Shown here: positions 33,774 to 42,073 of the stretch, in pieces | Position numbering within the stretch: the stretch's first letter is position 1 | Layout of the letters: each line of letters starts with the position of its first letter | From: an uncultured Paludibaculum sp. | GTDB lineage: Bacteria > Acidobacteriota > Terriglobia > Bryobacterales > Bryobacteraceae | NCBI RefSeq assembly: GCF_963665245.1 | Contig: NZ_OY762267.1 | Span: forward strand, 3,382,001 to 3,446,000 | Length of the DNA stretch: 64,000 nucleotides | Direction of reading: 5' to 3' | Program-made: the position numbers and the translations under genes | Notes under the pieces: model-generated | Databases searched by the model: none | Told to the model about the DNA's origin: nothing | What the model saw: the letters and a program-made list of their open reading frames with translations, nothing else

Positions 33774-33937
33774 TCAGACGACGCACGTGCCGCGTTCGTA
33801 GCGGGCGACCCGTTTCAGCCGCAACACATCAATTCCATCCAGAACCATGGCCAGTTCACTGGCCCGCAGTTCCACCGAAGATGAGCCGGCTTCCACGCGA
33901 GGCAGTTTGAAGGTGCCGGTCTCGAGCCGCTTGTACC
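33774..33937 (-). pseudogene. tnpB: IS66 TnpB, C-terminal half (split by the serine-recombinase cassette)
   Basis: Minus-strand codons YKRLETGTFKLPRVEAGSS and ELAMVLDGIDVLRLKRVARY are the C-terminal half of IS66 accessory protein TnpB. It breaks at Tyr in the TTGTACC repeat (33931-33937). The other half ends at the same Tyr at 37306-37308. Joining the two halves restores one open frame of about 128 residues, in the same reading frame. Confidence 0.75.
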
Positions 33938-33970
33938 TCAACTTCGAATGCAGGTCTGCCAAACACAGGG

Positions 33971-34261
33971 ATGCGTCTTGTGCGCGTCACGCATCCGTTC
34001 CATCCGCTGAGCGGCCAAGAGTTGGCTTGCGTGGGAGAACGCTACAACCGCTACGGGCGGCGCTTGTTGCTCAGACTCGATGAGGTTGCAGTCTGCTCGG
34101 TTCCGCCCCAATGGACGGATCTCGTGACTCCCGATCCGGAGATCGTTCTCGGCGAGGGTCGTGCACTCTTCCGGGTTGCCGATCTGCTGGAGCTCGTGCG
34201 GCTGGTAAACCAGCTTCACGAACGCGGGTTGCCGGTGAAGTCAGGTGAGCGTGTAAAGTGA
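33971..34261 (+). CDS. DUF5372-like small protein of cassette 1
   Basis: A 96-residue protein starting MRLVRVTHPFHPLSGQELAC, the HPFHPLxGQ motif of DUF5372-type proteins that accompany recombinase cassettes. The rest is beta-rich with VPPQWTDLVTPDPE and a final leucine-rich helix (LLELVRLVNQLHER). Function is not known. A related protein lies at the same place in cassette 2 (56241 onward). It is the first gene of the cassette, 33 bp from the left junction. Confidence 0.65.
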   Translation: MRLVRVTHPFHPLSGQELACVGERYNRYGRRLLLRLDEVAVCSVPPQWTDLVTPDPEIVLGEGRALFRVADLLELVRLVNQLHERGLPVKSGERVK

Positions 34262-34420
34262 ACTGTGCCGCATATGTTAAGGAAATAACGCCGCGAAGGA
34301 AATCGGCGCGCTTCATGATGACTAAGTGCTGGAGCCCATAGTATTGACCAAGCGTGACATTCTTTGCTTGACAAGCCTTTGCTGTAGCGGCATTATTAGC
34401 AAGACGTATTGTGGTGATCT

Positions 34421-34888
34421 ATGCCCATGAAGAATAAGAGCGAGCGCCTGAAGGTCGAAGCCCTCCGCGAAGAGGGGACGTTGAATCCAGTCCCGGAGGA
34501 TGTTCGGGATCCGAAGTTTCACGAGAACGAGTTCTTCGATCCGCACGACATCGTTCAGGTCAAGTACGAGATGCTGCGCCGTGTCTCGGCCGAGAACGCG
34601 TCGGTCAGCGCCGCCGCCGAGGAGTACGGCGTGTCGAGGCCGACGTACTACCAGACCAAGGCCAGCTTTGAGAAAGCCGGCATTGCTGGGTTGGTGCCGC
34701 AGAAGCGTGGCCCGCGTGGTCCGCACAAGCTTCGGGGCCAGGCACTCGCATTCGTCCAGCAGCAACTCGTCGCCGGTGAGCCCGTGCGAGCGCGCGAACT
34801 CGCAAAGCTGGTTCGGCAGAAGTTCGACCTCAACGTCCACCCCAGGACGATCGAGCGTGCGGTCGCTGGAAAAAAAACTTCACGATGA
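34421..34888 (+). CDS. Helix-turn-helix DNA-binding protein of cassette 1
   Basis: A 155-residue protein with a central helix-turn-helix of the transposase/recombinase type: SVSAAAEEYGVSRPTYYQTK (residues about 62-81), followed by KASFEKAGIAGLVPQKRGPR. A second helical part has ARELAKLVRQKFDLNVHPR near the C-terminus. It looks like the N-terminal DNA-binding section of IS3/IS630-type proteins, but here stands alone between the DUF5372-like and recombinase genes. It could bind the cassette ends or regulate it. No copy was recognised in cassette 2. Confidence 0.65.
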   Translation: MPMKNKSERLKVEALREEGTLNPVPEDVRDPKFHENEFFDPHDIVQVKYEMLRRVSAENASVSAAAEEYGVSRPTYYQTKASFEKAGIAGLVPQKRGPRGPHKLRGQALAFVQQQLVAGEPVRARELAKLVRQKFDLNVHPRTIERAVAGKKTSR

Positions 34889-34919
34889 GCAGCACCAGGA
34901 ACCATTCGCGGAGGCATCG

Positions 34920-35177
34920 ATGCTCGTAGCGCAGTACGAAGCTCTACGCGGCGCAGTCCTTGGTGACATACTGCCGCCCGAAGCGCGCGCCGGACTGCTG
35001 CTCTTTCTCCGCCGTGGCCTGTGCGGATGGGCGCGGGCATTGGCCACCATGCGTGCGCCGCAGCGGCCAACTGGCTCCCGGCCACCAAACAGGACGATAC
35101 CGCAAGAGCACCGGGCTGTCGTTCAGATCTTTGCCGCCATGGTCATCAATGCCAATCATTACGGAGCAACACCATGA
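34920..35177 (+). CDS. Small conserved protein preceding the serine recombinase (cassette 1)
   Basis: About 85 residues from MLVAQYEALRGAVLGD, with LPPEARAGLLLFLRRGLCGWARALATM, then a Pro/Arg-rich part and RAVVQIFAAMVINANHYG. The stop overlaps the recombinase ATG by four bases (ATGA), so translation is likely coupled. Cassette 2 has a protein in the same place with the related LPPEVQEQLRQALVHWLRAL core. An earlier non-ATG start cannot be excluded. Function unknown; it may be a partner of the recombinase. Confidence 0.6.
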   Translation: MLVAQYEALRGAVLGDILPPEARAGLLLFLRRGLCGWARALATMRAPQRPTGSRPPNRTIPQEHRAVVQIFAAMVINANHYGATP

Positions 35178-37288
35178 ATGAATCGCTCCAAGTCCAGCCT
35201 CACCATCTCGAACGGGCTGCGTACCTGTACGTCCGCCAGTCCTCAATGCGGCAGGTGGTCGAAAACATCGAGAGTACAAAACGCCAGTACGCATTGCGTA
35301 ACCGCGCTATCGCACTCGGCTGGCACGATGATCAGATTATCGTCATCGACAACGATCAGGGCGAGTCTGGCGCCTCGGCTGCCTGGCGTGAGGGCTTTCA
35401 GCGACTCGTCACCGATGTGGGTATGGGCCATGCCGGCATTGTCATGGGGCTCGAGGTCTCGCGCCTGGCTAGAAACAACGCCGACTGGCACCGTCTGCTG
35501 GAGATCTGCGCGCTCGCCGACACATTGATTCTCGACGAGGATGGCGTCTACGATCCGGCCAGTTTCAATGACCGGCTCCTGCTCGGGCTGAAGGGAACCA
35601 TGAGCGAGGCCGAACTTCACGTTCTGAAAGCCCGGTTGCGGGGCGGGATTCTTAACAAGGTACGACGCGGGGAGTATCGTTGTCCCCTGCCCACAGGCTT
35701 CGTCTATGACGAGGCAGGCAATGTCGTGCTCGACCCCGACGCACAGATCCGGGAAACGATCGCCCACTTCTTCGAGACGTTCTCCCGCGTGGGCTCGGCC
35801 AGCCAGATGGTGAAGGTGTTTCGCAAGGAGGGTGTTCTTTGCCCGTCTCGAATCCACGTCAGCGACACGGTCGTTTTCCGGCCGTTGACGACATGGACAG
35901 CGATACGCATGCTGGACAATCCGCGCTATGCGGGTGCCTACGTCTACGGGCGCCGGCAATACCGGCGGGCTCTCGATGGCAAGAAGCATGTCCAGAGGAA
36001 GCGCGACTCGAGTGACTGGCTTGCCTGCATTCCGAATGCTCATCCCGGCTACATCAGTTGGGAGCAGTTTCAAGAGAATCTCAAGATCCTCGAAAACAAC
36101 GGTCGCTCCTACGAACTCGCGCGCGCATCGCCGCCACGGGAGGGCGCCGCACTCCTGCAAGGACGCGCCGTCTGCGGCCGCTGCGGAAGACACTTCCGTG
36201 TCCGATATGCCGCGCGACGAGGCAGGCAGGAAGCCTGGTACGTCTGTGACCGTGGCCACACCGCGTGTGGGGAAGTGAACTGCCAATCGATCGCGGCAGC
36301 GCCCGTCGACGCCGCCATCGGATCACTCGTGGCCGAAGAGATGACGCCCGCGGCCATCGAGTTGGCCATCGAGATCAGACGAGAGGTCGAGGCGCGGCAA
36401 GAAGAGGCAGACCAGTTACGCTGCCGTGCAATTGAGCGCGCCCAGATCGAAGCGGATCTGGCCCAACGCCGATTCATGCTTGTCGATCCGGGTAACCGCC
36501 TGGTTGCCGATACCCTGGAACGGGAATGGAACGAGAAGCTGCGTGCGCTGGCCGTCGTCCGAGAGGAACGCGAGCGGGCACGGCAGCAGGATTCCGTCGT
36601 CTTCGACGATACAGTCCGCCAAAGACTGGTAGCCATGACGACGGACTTCCGTCAGCTCTGGGACGATCCGGACACGGCAAACCGTGAACGCAAGCGACTC
36701 CTCGCCTACATCATCGAAGACGCAACGCTGATCAAGATCCCGGCCGAGGGAGTGACGAAAATCCACATCCGGTTCAAGGGCGGCAGAACCGAAACGCTGA
36801 CTACGCAAAATCCCAGATCATCCGCGCAGCAGATCAAGACGCGGCCAGAGGTCGTGCAACTGGTTGACCGACTGCTCGACCATCACGTTTACTCCGAAAT
36901 CGCGGCTATGCTCAACGAACGTGGGTTTCGTCCGGGCGCATCGGCGAGACCGGGCCGGACGGCTGACCGCTTTTCGGCAAAGAACGTCGCCTATCTCATG
37001 CACACCTACGGCCTGCGCTCACGCTATGATCGTCTTCGCGAGCGCGGAATGTTGAACAAGCGGGAGATGGCAGATCGCCTCGGCGTGCATGCGCAGACGG
37101 TCGACCGTTGGACGGAGTTTGGGCTAATTAAAGCGCATTTCTATAACGACCACGGATGGCAGCTCTACGAACCTCCAGGGTCGAACACACCGGTGAAACA
37201 TTGCAGCCGATGGGACCGTCTGGTGGACCGAGCGGCAGCTTTGCAGACAGGTCCTCAAGATGCTGACTTGGAACTGAAGGAGATGTAG
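35174..37288 (+). CDS. Large serine recombinase with C-terminal helix-turn-helix
   Basis: About 704 residues from MNESLQVQPHHLERAAYLYV. The resolvase catalytic domain (about 14-160) has the nucleophile-region YVRQSSMRQ, then EVSRLARNNADWHRLLE and KGTMSEAELHVLKARLRGG. The recombinase domain (about 180-300) includes NPRYAGAYVYGRRQYR. The zinc ribbon has GRAVCGRCGRHFRVRYA. A coiled-coil follows (about 440-530). The C-terminus carries a MerR/excisionase-like helix-turn-helix, MADRLGVHAQTVDRWTEFGL. Enzymes of this class integrate and excise DNA through a serine-linked intermediate. It uses the ATG at 35174, although the frame is open upstream. Confidence 0.92.
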   Translation: MNESLQVQPHHLERAAYLYVRQSSMRQVVENIESTKRQYALRNRAIALGWHDDQIIVIDNDQGESGASAAWREGFQRLVTDVGMGHAGIVMGLEVSRLARNNADWHRLLEICALADTLILDEDGVYDPASFNDRLLLGLKGTMSEAELHVLKARLRGGILNKVRRGEYRCPLPTGFVYDEAGNVVLDPDAQIRETIAHFFETFSRVGSASQMVKVFRKEGVLCPSRIHVSDTVVFRPLTTWTAIRMLDNPRYAGAYVYGRRQYRRALDGKKHVQRKRDSSDWLACIPNAHPGYISWEQFQENLKILENNGRSYELARASPPREGAALLQGRAVCGRCGRHFRVRYAARRGRQEAWYVCDRGHTACGEVNCQSIAAAPVDAAIGSLVAEEMTPAAIELAIEIRREVEARQEEADQLRCRAIERAQIEADLAQRRFMLVDPGNRLVADTLEREWNEKLRALAVVREERERARQQDSVVFDDTVRQRLVAMTTDFRQLWDDPDTANRERKRLLAYIIEDATLIKIPAEGVTKIHIRFKGGRTETLTTQNPRSSAQQIKTRPEVVQLVDRLLDHHVYSEIAAMLNERGFRPGASARPGRTADRFSAKNVAYLMHTYGLRSRYDRLRERGMLNKREMADRLGVHAQTVDRWTEFGLIKAHFYNDHGWQLYEPPGSNTPVKHCSRWDRLVDRAAALQTGPQDADLELKEM

Positions 37289-37303
37289 TGTGAAGACGAT
37301 TAG

Positions 37304-37533
37304 TTGTACCAGAGCACAAAGCCGTCGCGATCCCACGCAAGAATTTTTAGCCGGTCGCCGCGGCGCGAGCGAAACACAAACAGGTGGCCACTCAAGGGGT
37401 CCTGCCCGATGACGGCTTTCACGCGTTCGGCCAAGCGGTCGAAACCGCAGCGCATGTCAGCGGCCTCGGCGGCGAGCCAGATGCGCGCGCTTTGCTCGCG
37501 ATCGAGTGCGCGCAAGCTCGGCAGACCGGTCAA
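37304..37533 (-). pseudogene. tnpB: IS66 TnpB, N-terminal half (split by cassette 1)
   Basis: Starting MTGLPSLRALDREQSARIWL and reaching DPLSGHLFVFRSRRGDRLKI and LAWDRDGFVLWY, this is the N-terminal part of IS66 TnpB. The conserved FxFRxRRGDRxK motif is present. The break is at Tyr in the TTGTACC repeat; the continuation is at 33937. It overlaps tnpA by four bases, as in intact IS66 operons. Confidence 0.8.
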
Positions 37534-37877
37534 ACGCGGGACTCCAACACGGCCAACAAGGCGCGCAGATGATTAGGATCGAAGCCTGGCTCGACGAGCA
37601 GGCTCCGGCCGGCGGGCAGTCGAATCTCAATTGCCGATCCGTGCCCAGCCGCCGTTTGAGTCGCCGTGCCGGCGTCCACCAAGTGGACCTCGACGAAGGG
37701 CTGCGGTCCTGCCAGGATCAGACGTTTCTTCCAGGCAAAGAAGTGCGTTGGAGAAAGGCCACGTGCCCGGCAGAACGCCGCCGCACTTTGCCCGCTCCGT
37801 TCCTGCTCCGCGATCAGTTCTCGCCATTTCGTCCAAACCTCAGGTCCACGCGTGCGCATGACTCCACAGTGGGGCAC
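37530..37877 (-). CDS. tnpA: IS66 accessory protein TnpA
   Basis: A 115-residue protein with WTKWRELIAEQERSGQSAAA and FCRARGLSPTHFFAWKKRL, the helix-turn-helix of IS66 OrfA. A beta-rich end with IEIRLPAGRSLLVEPGFD follows. It is intact. It probably binds the element ends together with TnpB and TnpC; the latter two are broken here, so the element is not expected to move by itself. Confidence 0.75.
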   Translation of the reverse strand: MPHCGVMRTRGPEVWTKWRELIAEQERSGQSAAAFCRARGLSPTHFFAWKKRLILAGPQPFVEVHLVDAGTATQTAAGHGSAIEIRLPAGRSLLVEPGFDPNHLRALLAVLESRV

Positions 37878-37916
37878 ACAGAGAACGCATTCAAGATGGG
37901 GTTGGTGTAGCGCTCA

Positions 37917-38138
37917 CTATCGTTCTGCGTAAACCTGCAGGACGGCGCTGTCAACCGACTGTAACGAGTAGTGGATTTTCAACTCAAATTGAACCTTCTG
38001 TCCTTCGTGCAGTTGAACCCCTTCGGCAGGTGATACGGCCAAGATTTGTGCACGATCCGCATCTGCGGCATCTGGTGCGCCAAGGGAAACCGCGCAGAGA
38101 ATGAGTGCAAGCACCGGATCAGCGAGCATCGATGCCAT
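37917..38138 (-). pseudogene. Secreted protein fragment truncated by the IS66 end
   Basis: A 73-residue frame with a signal peptide (MASMLADPVLALILCAVSLG) followed by a beta-rich segment, VQFELKIHYSLQSVDSAVLQ. The stop lies within a few bases of the presumed IS66 right end, so the C-terminus was probably removed by that insertion. Function not recognised. Alternatively it is a chance frame. Confidence 0.4.
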
Positions 38139-38337
38139 TCTATACGTTCCTGGCCCTCGGACAACTGTTTCACTTGACCATTCAATCCATCACTTCACGT
38201 ATAGGCCCTACAACGGCCAGCGATGTTCTTGGCTTCGATTTTGACTGTGATTTTTCCTTCTCTCTTTCCGTCACAATCGTCCGTGATGATGGGCTTCCAT
38301 AGGGGCCAACTTGGCCTGACCGTGTGGAGGCGAATCC

Positions 38338-39210
38338 ATGGACAGAACCTCGCAGGCTGTTCAACGCCAGATTGCTGCGATGGGGGCTCAGGTGTTCGAA
38401 GTCGGGCTCTTCAAGCCCTCCGCGCAGGAGGAAGGCCAAGCAGTCATGATTCCCCGGACTTGGGACCGGGACACACTACTGCGGTCGATTCCCTGGCTCC
38501 GGCTGCAGAACGCCGATGGTCGTAACATCTATGTGCGGCCCAAGGGCGAACACGACTTGAGCCTCGTGGATGATCTCACGGCGGGATCCGTCAAGCGGAT
38601 GAAGTTGACGGGTTTCGCGCCGGCGGTCGTCGTGGAAACTTCACCGGGGAATTTCCAGGCCTGGCTGAAGCATCCCAGACCGTTGCCTCGGGAAATGAGT
38701 ACGTTGGCGGCGCGTAAGTTGGCCGAGGAGTTCGACGGTGACCGGGGCGCTGCCGATTGGCGACATTTTGGACGACTGGCGGGGTTGACGAACCGGAAGC
38801 CCAAGTATATGAATGACGCTGGATTCTTCCCATATGTTCGATTGATCGAGGCCTCCGGCAACCGCTATGAGGGTGGAAAGCGTTTCGTGGCGGCGATCTC
38901 AGCCCAACGCGAGGCCGATCTACTTGCTCGGGCGAATCCCCGGTTTGAATCAACGGGCACTGGCGGCCAACCGCCTCGGAAGAACATTGCGGATTTCCGA
39001 GCAAATCCACGGTACGGCGGAGATGCCACCCGCGAGGATCTCGCGTTTGCCATTTATGCTCTCACTCATGGGGTGGACACGGCGGACGTCGCAGCTACGC
39101 TCCGCTGCCGGGATTTGGCTCACAAGGGCGATGACAAACGTCAGACGCAGTATGTGGAACGTACGATAGGCAAAGCGATGAAGGTCGCTTGCGGGCGGAT
39201 CCTTGAGTGA
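38338..39210 (+). CDS. RepB-like DNA primase (archaeo-eukaryotic primase type)
   Basis: A 290-residue protein with the RepB-type primase layout. It has FEVGLFKPSA early, NIYVRPKGEHDLSLVDDLTA (about 62-81), GFAPAVVVETSPGNFQAWLK (about 87-106) and GDRGAADWRHFGRLAGLTNRK (about 138-158). The last is the conserved D..HF.RLPG-like active-site region. A small helical DNA-binding C-terminus follows. Such proteins prime plasmid and integrative-element replication, often near a RepA, as here. Start at 38338 (ATG) fits the family N-terminus. It is probably functional, as all recognisable motifs are intact. Confidence 0.75.
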   Translation: MDRTSQAVQRQIAAMGAQVFEVGLFKPSAQEEGQAVMIPRTWDRDTLLRSIPWLRLQNADGRNIYVRPKGEHDLSLVDDLTAGSVKRMKLTGFAPAVVVETSPGNFQAWLKHPRPLPREMSTLAARKLAEEFDGDRGAADWRHFGRLAGLTNRKPKYMNDAGFFPYVRLIEASGNRYEGGKRFVAAISAQREADLLARANPRFESTGTGGQPPRKNIADFRANPRYGGDATREDLAFAIYALTHGVDTADVAATLRCRDLAHKGDDKRQTQYVERTIGKAMKVACGRILE

Positions 39211-39312
39211 GACTTTGCGCAACTGGGGTGCGGTCAAGAGAGATGGTGCCGGGTAAATCAACTTGCAGAGTCAATGGCCTTCCTCTTGGGCGACCTCGAA
39301 CAGCTGGTTGGC

Positions 39313-40539
39313 TCATTCGTGAACGATACCGTCCTCATCCACGAAGGGAAGAAATTCTGCGAACTCATTCTTCAGCATTCGGCGGACTATGCATTTCGCC
39401 AGCGGAAGCCATCTCGTCAGATTCTGGATGTCCAACCCCTCATCAGCGATATGAGCTGGCTCTCCGGAGTCGAGAATCGCATGTGCCACTTTGACTCGGA
39501 GTGGGCGCAACTCTGCTTCGATTAGTCGCGACAGTTTCTTGCCGAGAATCTCAGGACGAAAGATCTCGTCAAGTGACATAGGGTCCCAGGGTGGCCTCCC
39601 ATAGAAGATTGCGTTGAGCCACGCCTCGCAATCAGCCCGATTCTCCGGAATGCGCTCGTGATACCGCTTTGGATCCAGGCCCCTGCTTCGAGCGTCTGAG
39701 TTGAGTCTCGCTCTCCTCGACTGCACCCCTTCAATGATCTTGAAGAAGCACAAGAATTGGTATGCGGGAGTATTACTGTTCAGGGCCTCCCGATAAAGAC
39801 TGGCATACCTTCTGAGCTCGTCGCTAATCGTTCCTCTCGGGGGCACGGCCCAGGCTGCTTCCACAACTGGATTTACGAAACTAGTCCTTGTGTTCCCGGT
39901 GGCGAGTTCCTCGCTGTCAGTTTTCGCAATATGGAGTGGTATGTCGCGATAGAGTGACCACATGCTCAAGGAAGGTGCGAGCGCTCGATAAGCCTTCAGC
40001 TCGGCATCATCAAAAGTCTCGGCCTGAACCGACTGCAGCACGACCTTGCCGAGAAATCCTCTCCGATTGGGATACCCATCGAAAGCAAACTGTCCTTGGG
40101 GAGTGCCCCCGTAAACCCTGATTTGAGTAAACCGCTGATTCGCCCGTGTCGTATATGCTGGCCCAAGGATTGCCAAGTGCGAATCACCCTTGAGTTCGGC
40201 TGCGAACTCAACCTGCTCTTCCGGGAGCAAGGGGTATCCTGGCCTGCTGAGGACGAAGACAACCTTATACAGGCCTGGCCGGCCCGATGGTCCACTCTCG
40301 TTCCGCTGATCATTAGGGTCGGCAAATCGATTAACTGTGATCAAATGCTGGGTCAGACCAGGCATTCCCATCGGCACCAGTGGCACTTCTGTTCCCTTGC
40401 CGTCGGAAGGCCTTTCAGTGCCAGAAGTTGGCGGACGGGATGTGGCCGGCTGTGATTTCGGACTGCCAGTGACTCCGTGACATTTCTTGTACTTCTTGCC
40501 GCTCCCACAGGGACAGCGCTCGTTTCTGCCGATTTTCAC
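39313..40539 (-). CDS. SEC-C motif protein of unknown function
   Basis: About 408 residues if started at GTG 40539, just ahead of the KIGRNERCPCGSGKKYKKCH zinc motif that is normally at or near the N-terminus of such proteins. The frame is open to 40764, so a longer form is possible. The rest has SLYREALNSNTPAYQFLCFF and then KIIEGVQSRRARLNSD, a pattern of helical proteins sometimes labelled MauJ-like. SEC-C binds zinc and often mediates nucleic-acid or protein contact (SecA tail, for example). The gene lies between the primase and traKLM, in the opposite direction to the primase; its role in the element is unknown. Confidence 0.6.
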   Translation of the reverse strand: MKIGRNERCPCGSGKKYKKCHGVTGSPKSQPATSRPPTSGTERPSDGKGTEVPLVPMGMPGLTQHLITVNRFADPNDQRNESGPSGRPGLYKVVFVLSRPGYPLLPEEQVEFAAELKGDSHLAILGPAYTTRANQRFTQIRVYGGTPQGQFAFDGYPNRRGFLGKVVLQSVQAETFDDAELKAYRALAPSLSMWSLYRDIPLHIAKTDSEELATGNTRTSFVNPVVEAAWAVPPRGTISDELRRYASLYREALNSNTPAYQFLCFFKIIEGVQSRRARLNSDARSRGLDPKRYHERIPENRADCEAWLNAIFYGRPPWDPMSLDEIFRPEILGKKLSRLIEAELRPLRVKVAHAILDSGEPAHIADEGLDIQNLTRWLPLAKCIVRRMLKNEFAEFLPFVDEDGIVHE

Positions 40540-40858
40540 CAAGCCAGATTGTAGCCATTCTCCACGTAGAATCCAATACAGGGACCGTACGTCTGGTGCT
40601 GAAATCCTGTGAGGCTGAGCTATTCGGCTTTCAACAGACGCGTTGATTAGCGCAGGGAATCCAGCTTGTACGCAGCAACCCAGACCGTCACCCAGCCATT
40701 CGACCATAAGTACGACGGCACAGGGAGCGGTCAACGAGAAACAGCGTACAGCAGCCCCGCGCACACAACGACGAATGCGAGCCGTGCCTTGGGACCCAGG
40801 ATTGCCAGCCAGAAGTAGAATATCCGCATAGCTTCATTGTCTCCCTAACCCAGGTCAG

Positions 40859-41287
40859 CTACCTCAGGACGGCACCTATCCAGACGCCCAAGCTCACCAA
40901 TGCCAGGGAGAGAGCCAGTCCGAAGGTAATCCACCCCACAAAAGGAACCCGCAGATCTGAACAACGAACAGATTCGCGGGCTGCCCCAGTCGAGCGTAAA
41001 TGTTCGACGGTCGATGCAATTTCGTCTCGGAAGCTCGCACTGCAGTCCCGAACCTCCTGCGCAAGAACGCTTCCGGCGCGCACCTGCACCTTATCCGCGG
41101 CCACCTCGAAATCCCGAACTGCCATCTGAACTCGATCCAACACCTGTCCAACCGCCTGCTCGAAAACCAAACGATTCAGGGTGACCACCGCCATCATAGG
41201 GTCGTCCGGGTCGATGCGGATTCCATGCTGGGCCGACACTTCAGCGGCCAGGCGCTTCAAGTCGATTGATACCGGTGGAGTCGTCAT
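40859..41287 (-). CDS. traM: TraM-like conjugal transfer protein (IncP TraKLM operon)
   Basis: About 142 residues from MTTPPVSIDLKRLAAEVSAQ, one base after the traL stop, with a long helical coiled middle (about 50-110) and a single C-terminal membrane segment (VPFVGWITFGLALSLALVSL). The position behind a TraL-like ATPase matches the IncP traK-traL-traM order and the topology fits TraM. Sequence similarity itself is weak, so the name rests mainly on context. It is the last gene of the minus-strand operon. Confidence 0.65.
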   Translation of the reverse strand: MTTPPVSIDLKRLAAEVSAQHGIRIDPDDPMMAVVTLNRLVFEQAVGQVLDRVQMAVRDFEVAADKVQVRAGSVLAQEVRDCSASFRDEIASTVEHLRSTGAARESVRCSDLRVPFVGWITFGLALSLALVSLGVWIGAVLR

Positions 41288-41288
41288 G

Positions 41289-42059
41289 TCAGAACGGCAC
41301 CCTGTCGAGCTGCTCAAAGAGATCCCGTTGAACGATCTTCAAACGCTGCTTCGCCATGATCGGCAGTTTCGCGGTGTTGATCGCCTCCTGGAACGTCAAC
41401 TTGCCCGCGATCATCTCCTCGACGTCCCGACCGAAGGTGTCCTGATTCCGCTTGGAAATGATGACGGCGCCACAAACCTTCTCGGTGTTGTCACGATACG
41501 CCGCCATCTCCGAGAACTTCTTGCCCTCGGCCTCCACGCGGCCAAAGTACTCGTTGACCCAGACAACGATGTTTCGCTCCTCCGTCGTCTGCGCGAGTTC
41601 GTGAAATCCATTGAGGGTATCGAGCAGCGCCTGGCCACCGGTGATCACGGTGTGTACATAGACTCGGCGCCCGCTCTGGCGCAGGTAGTCAAGTGCGCTG
41701 TTCTCCAGCAGGTAATGCCATAGCGGCAGGAACGTTGAGGCCCCATTGTCCACCACGAAGGTGGCCGTCTCCTCGGTGAGGAAACGCTCCATCAGGGAAT
41801 CGAACGCCCGTTGCTCGATCCGGTTGTGCTCATCGCGCAGGTTCAACCGGTCCGCGGCCAGCGCTCCGTACTGCGCGAACGTCCGATTCACCGGATCGGT
41901 ATCGATGCAGCGGACTTCGCTGCCCTTGTCCCTCAGGTACTGCGCGAGAATCGAGGCCACGAGGCTCTTTCCAACGCCGCCCTTGCCCTGCAGTGTGAGA
42001 TGAATCGCGCCGAAGGGCTCGACTCCGTTTGCTCCATTTGCGGTAGTGGCTTTCGCCAT
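41289..42059 (-). CDS. traL: TraL-like ParA-family ATPase (IncP conjugation)
   Basis: A 256-residue protein with the deviant Walker A QGKGGVGKSLVAS (about residues 26-38), CIDTDPVNRTFAQYGAL (about 52-68) and FVVDNGASTFLPLWHYLLE (about 97-115). TVITGGQALLDTLNGF and a C-terminal KQRLKIVQRDLFEQLD follow. These agree closely with IncP-alpha TraL: LQGKGGVGKS, IDTDPVN, DNGAS, TGGQALLDT and RQRLKIV are shared by my recollection. TraL is an ATP-binding accessory transfer protein of the IncP relaxosome region. A partition ParA is less likely, because the flanking proteins are traK-like and traM-like. Confidence 0.85.
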   Translation of the reverse strand: MAKATTANGANGVEPFGAIHLTLQGKGGVGKSLVASILAQYLRDKGSEVRCIDTDPVNRTFAQYGALAADRLNLRDEHNRIEQRAFDSLMERFLTEETATFVVDNGASTFLPLWHYLLENSALDYLRQSGRRVYVHTVITGGQALLDTLNGFHELAQTTEERNIVVWVNEYFGRVEAEGKKFSEMAAYRDNTEKVCGAVIISKRNQDTFGRDVEEMIAGKLTFQEAINTAKLPIMAKQRLKIVQRDLFEQLDRVPF

Positions 42060-42073
42060 AACGCTCCTTCCAG

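Larger units (their letters stand above)
33938..37303. mobile_element. Serine-recombinase cassette 1, inserted in IS66 tnpB
   Basis: A 3.37-kb unit flanked by 7-bp direct repeats TTGTACC (33931-33937 and 37304-37310). It carries four plus-strand genes: a DUF5372-like protein, a helix-turn-helix protein, an 85-residue protein and a large serine recombinase. Removing it together with one repeat fuses the two tnpB halves in frame. No terminal inverted repeats were seen, which fits serine-recombinase-mediated insertion rather than a DDE transposon. Boundaries are taken from the host gene and are accurate to a few bases. Confidence 0.75.
33450..37918 (-). mobile_element. IS66-family element, degraded and split by cassette 1
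   Basis: Minus-strand gene order tnpA (37530-37877), tnpB (broken), tnpC remnant (33454-33714). The right end lies near 37918, where a GTGAGCGCTAC-type end abuts the truncated secreted gene. The left end is lost near the repA stop, with most of tnpC. Excluding the 3.37-kb cassette the remnant is about 1.1 kb; an intact IS66 is about 2.5 kb. Confidence 0.6.

Noticed and set aside
41289..42059. ParA-type plasmid partition ATPase
   Set aside because: The motifs and the traK and traM neighbours fit IncP TraL better; no ParB gene or parS-like repeats were seen.
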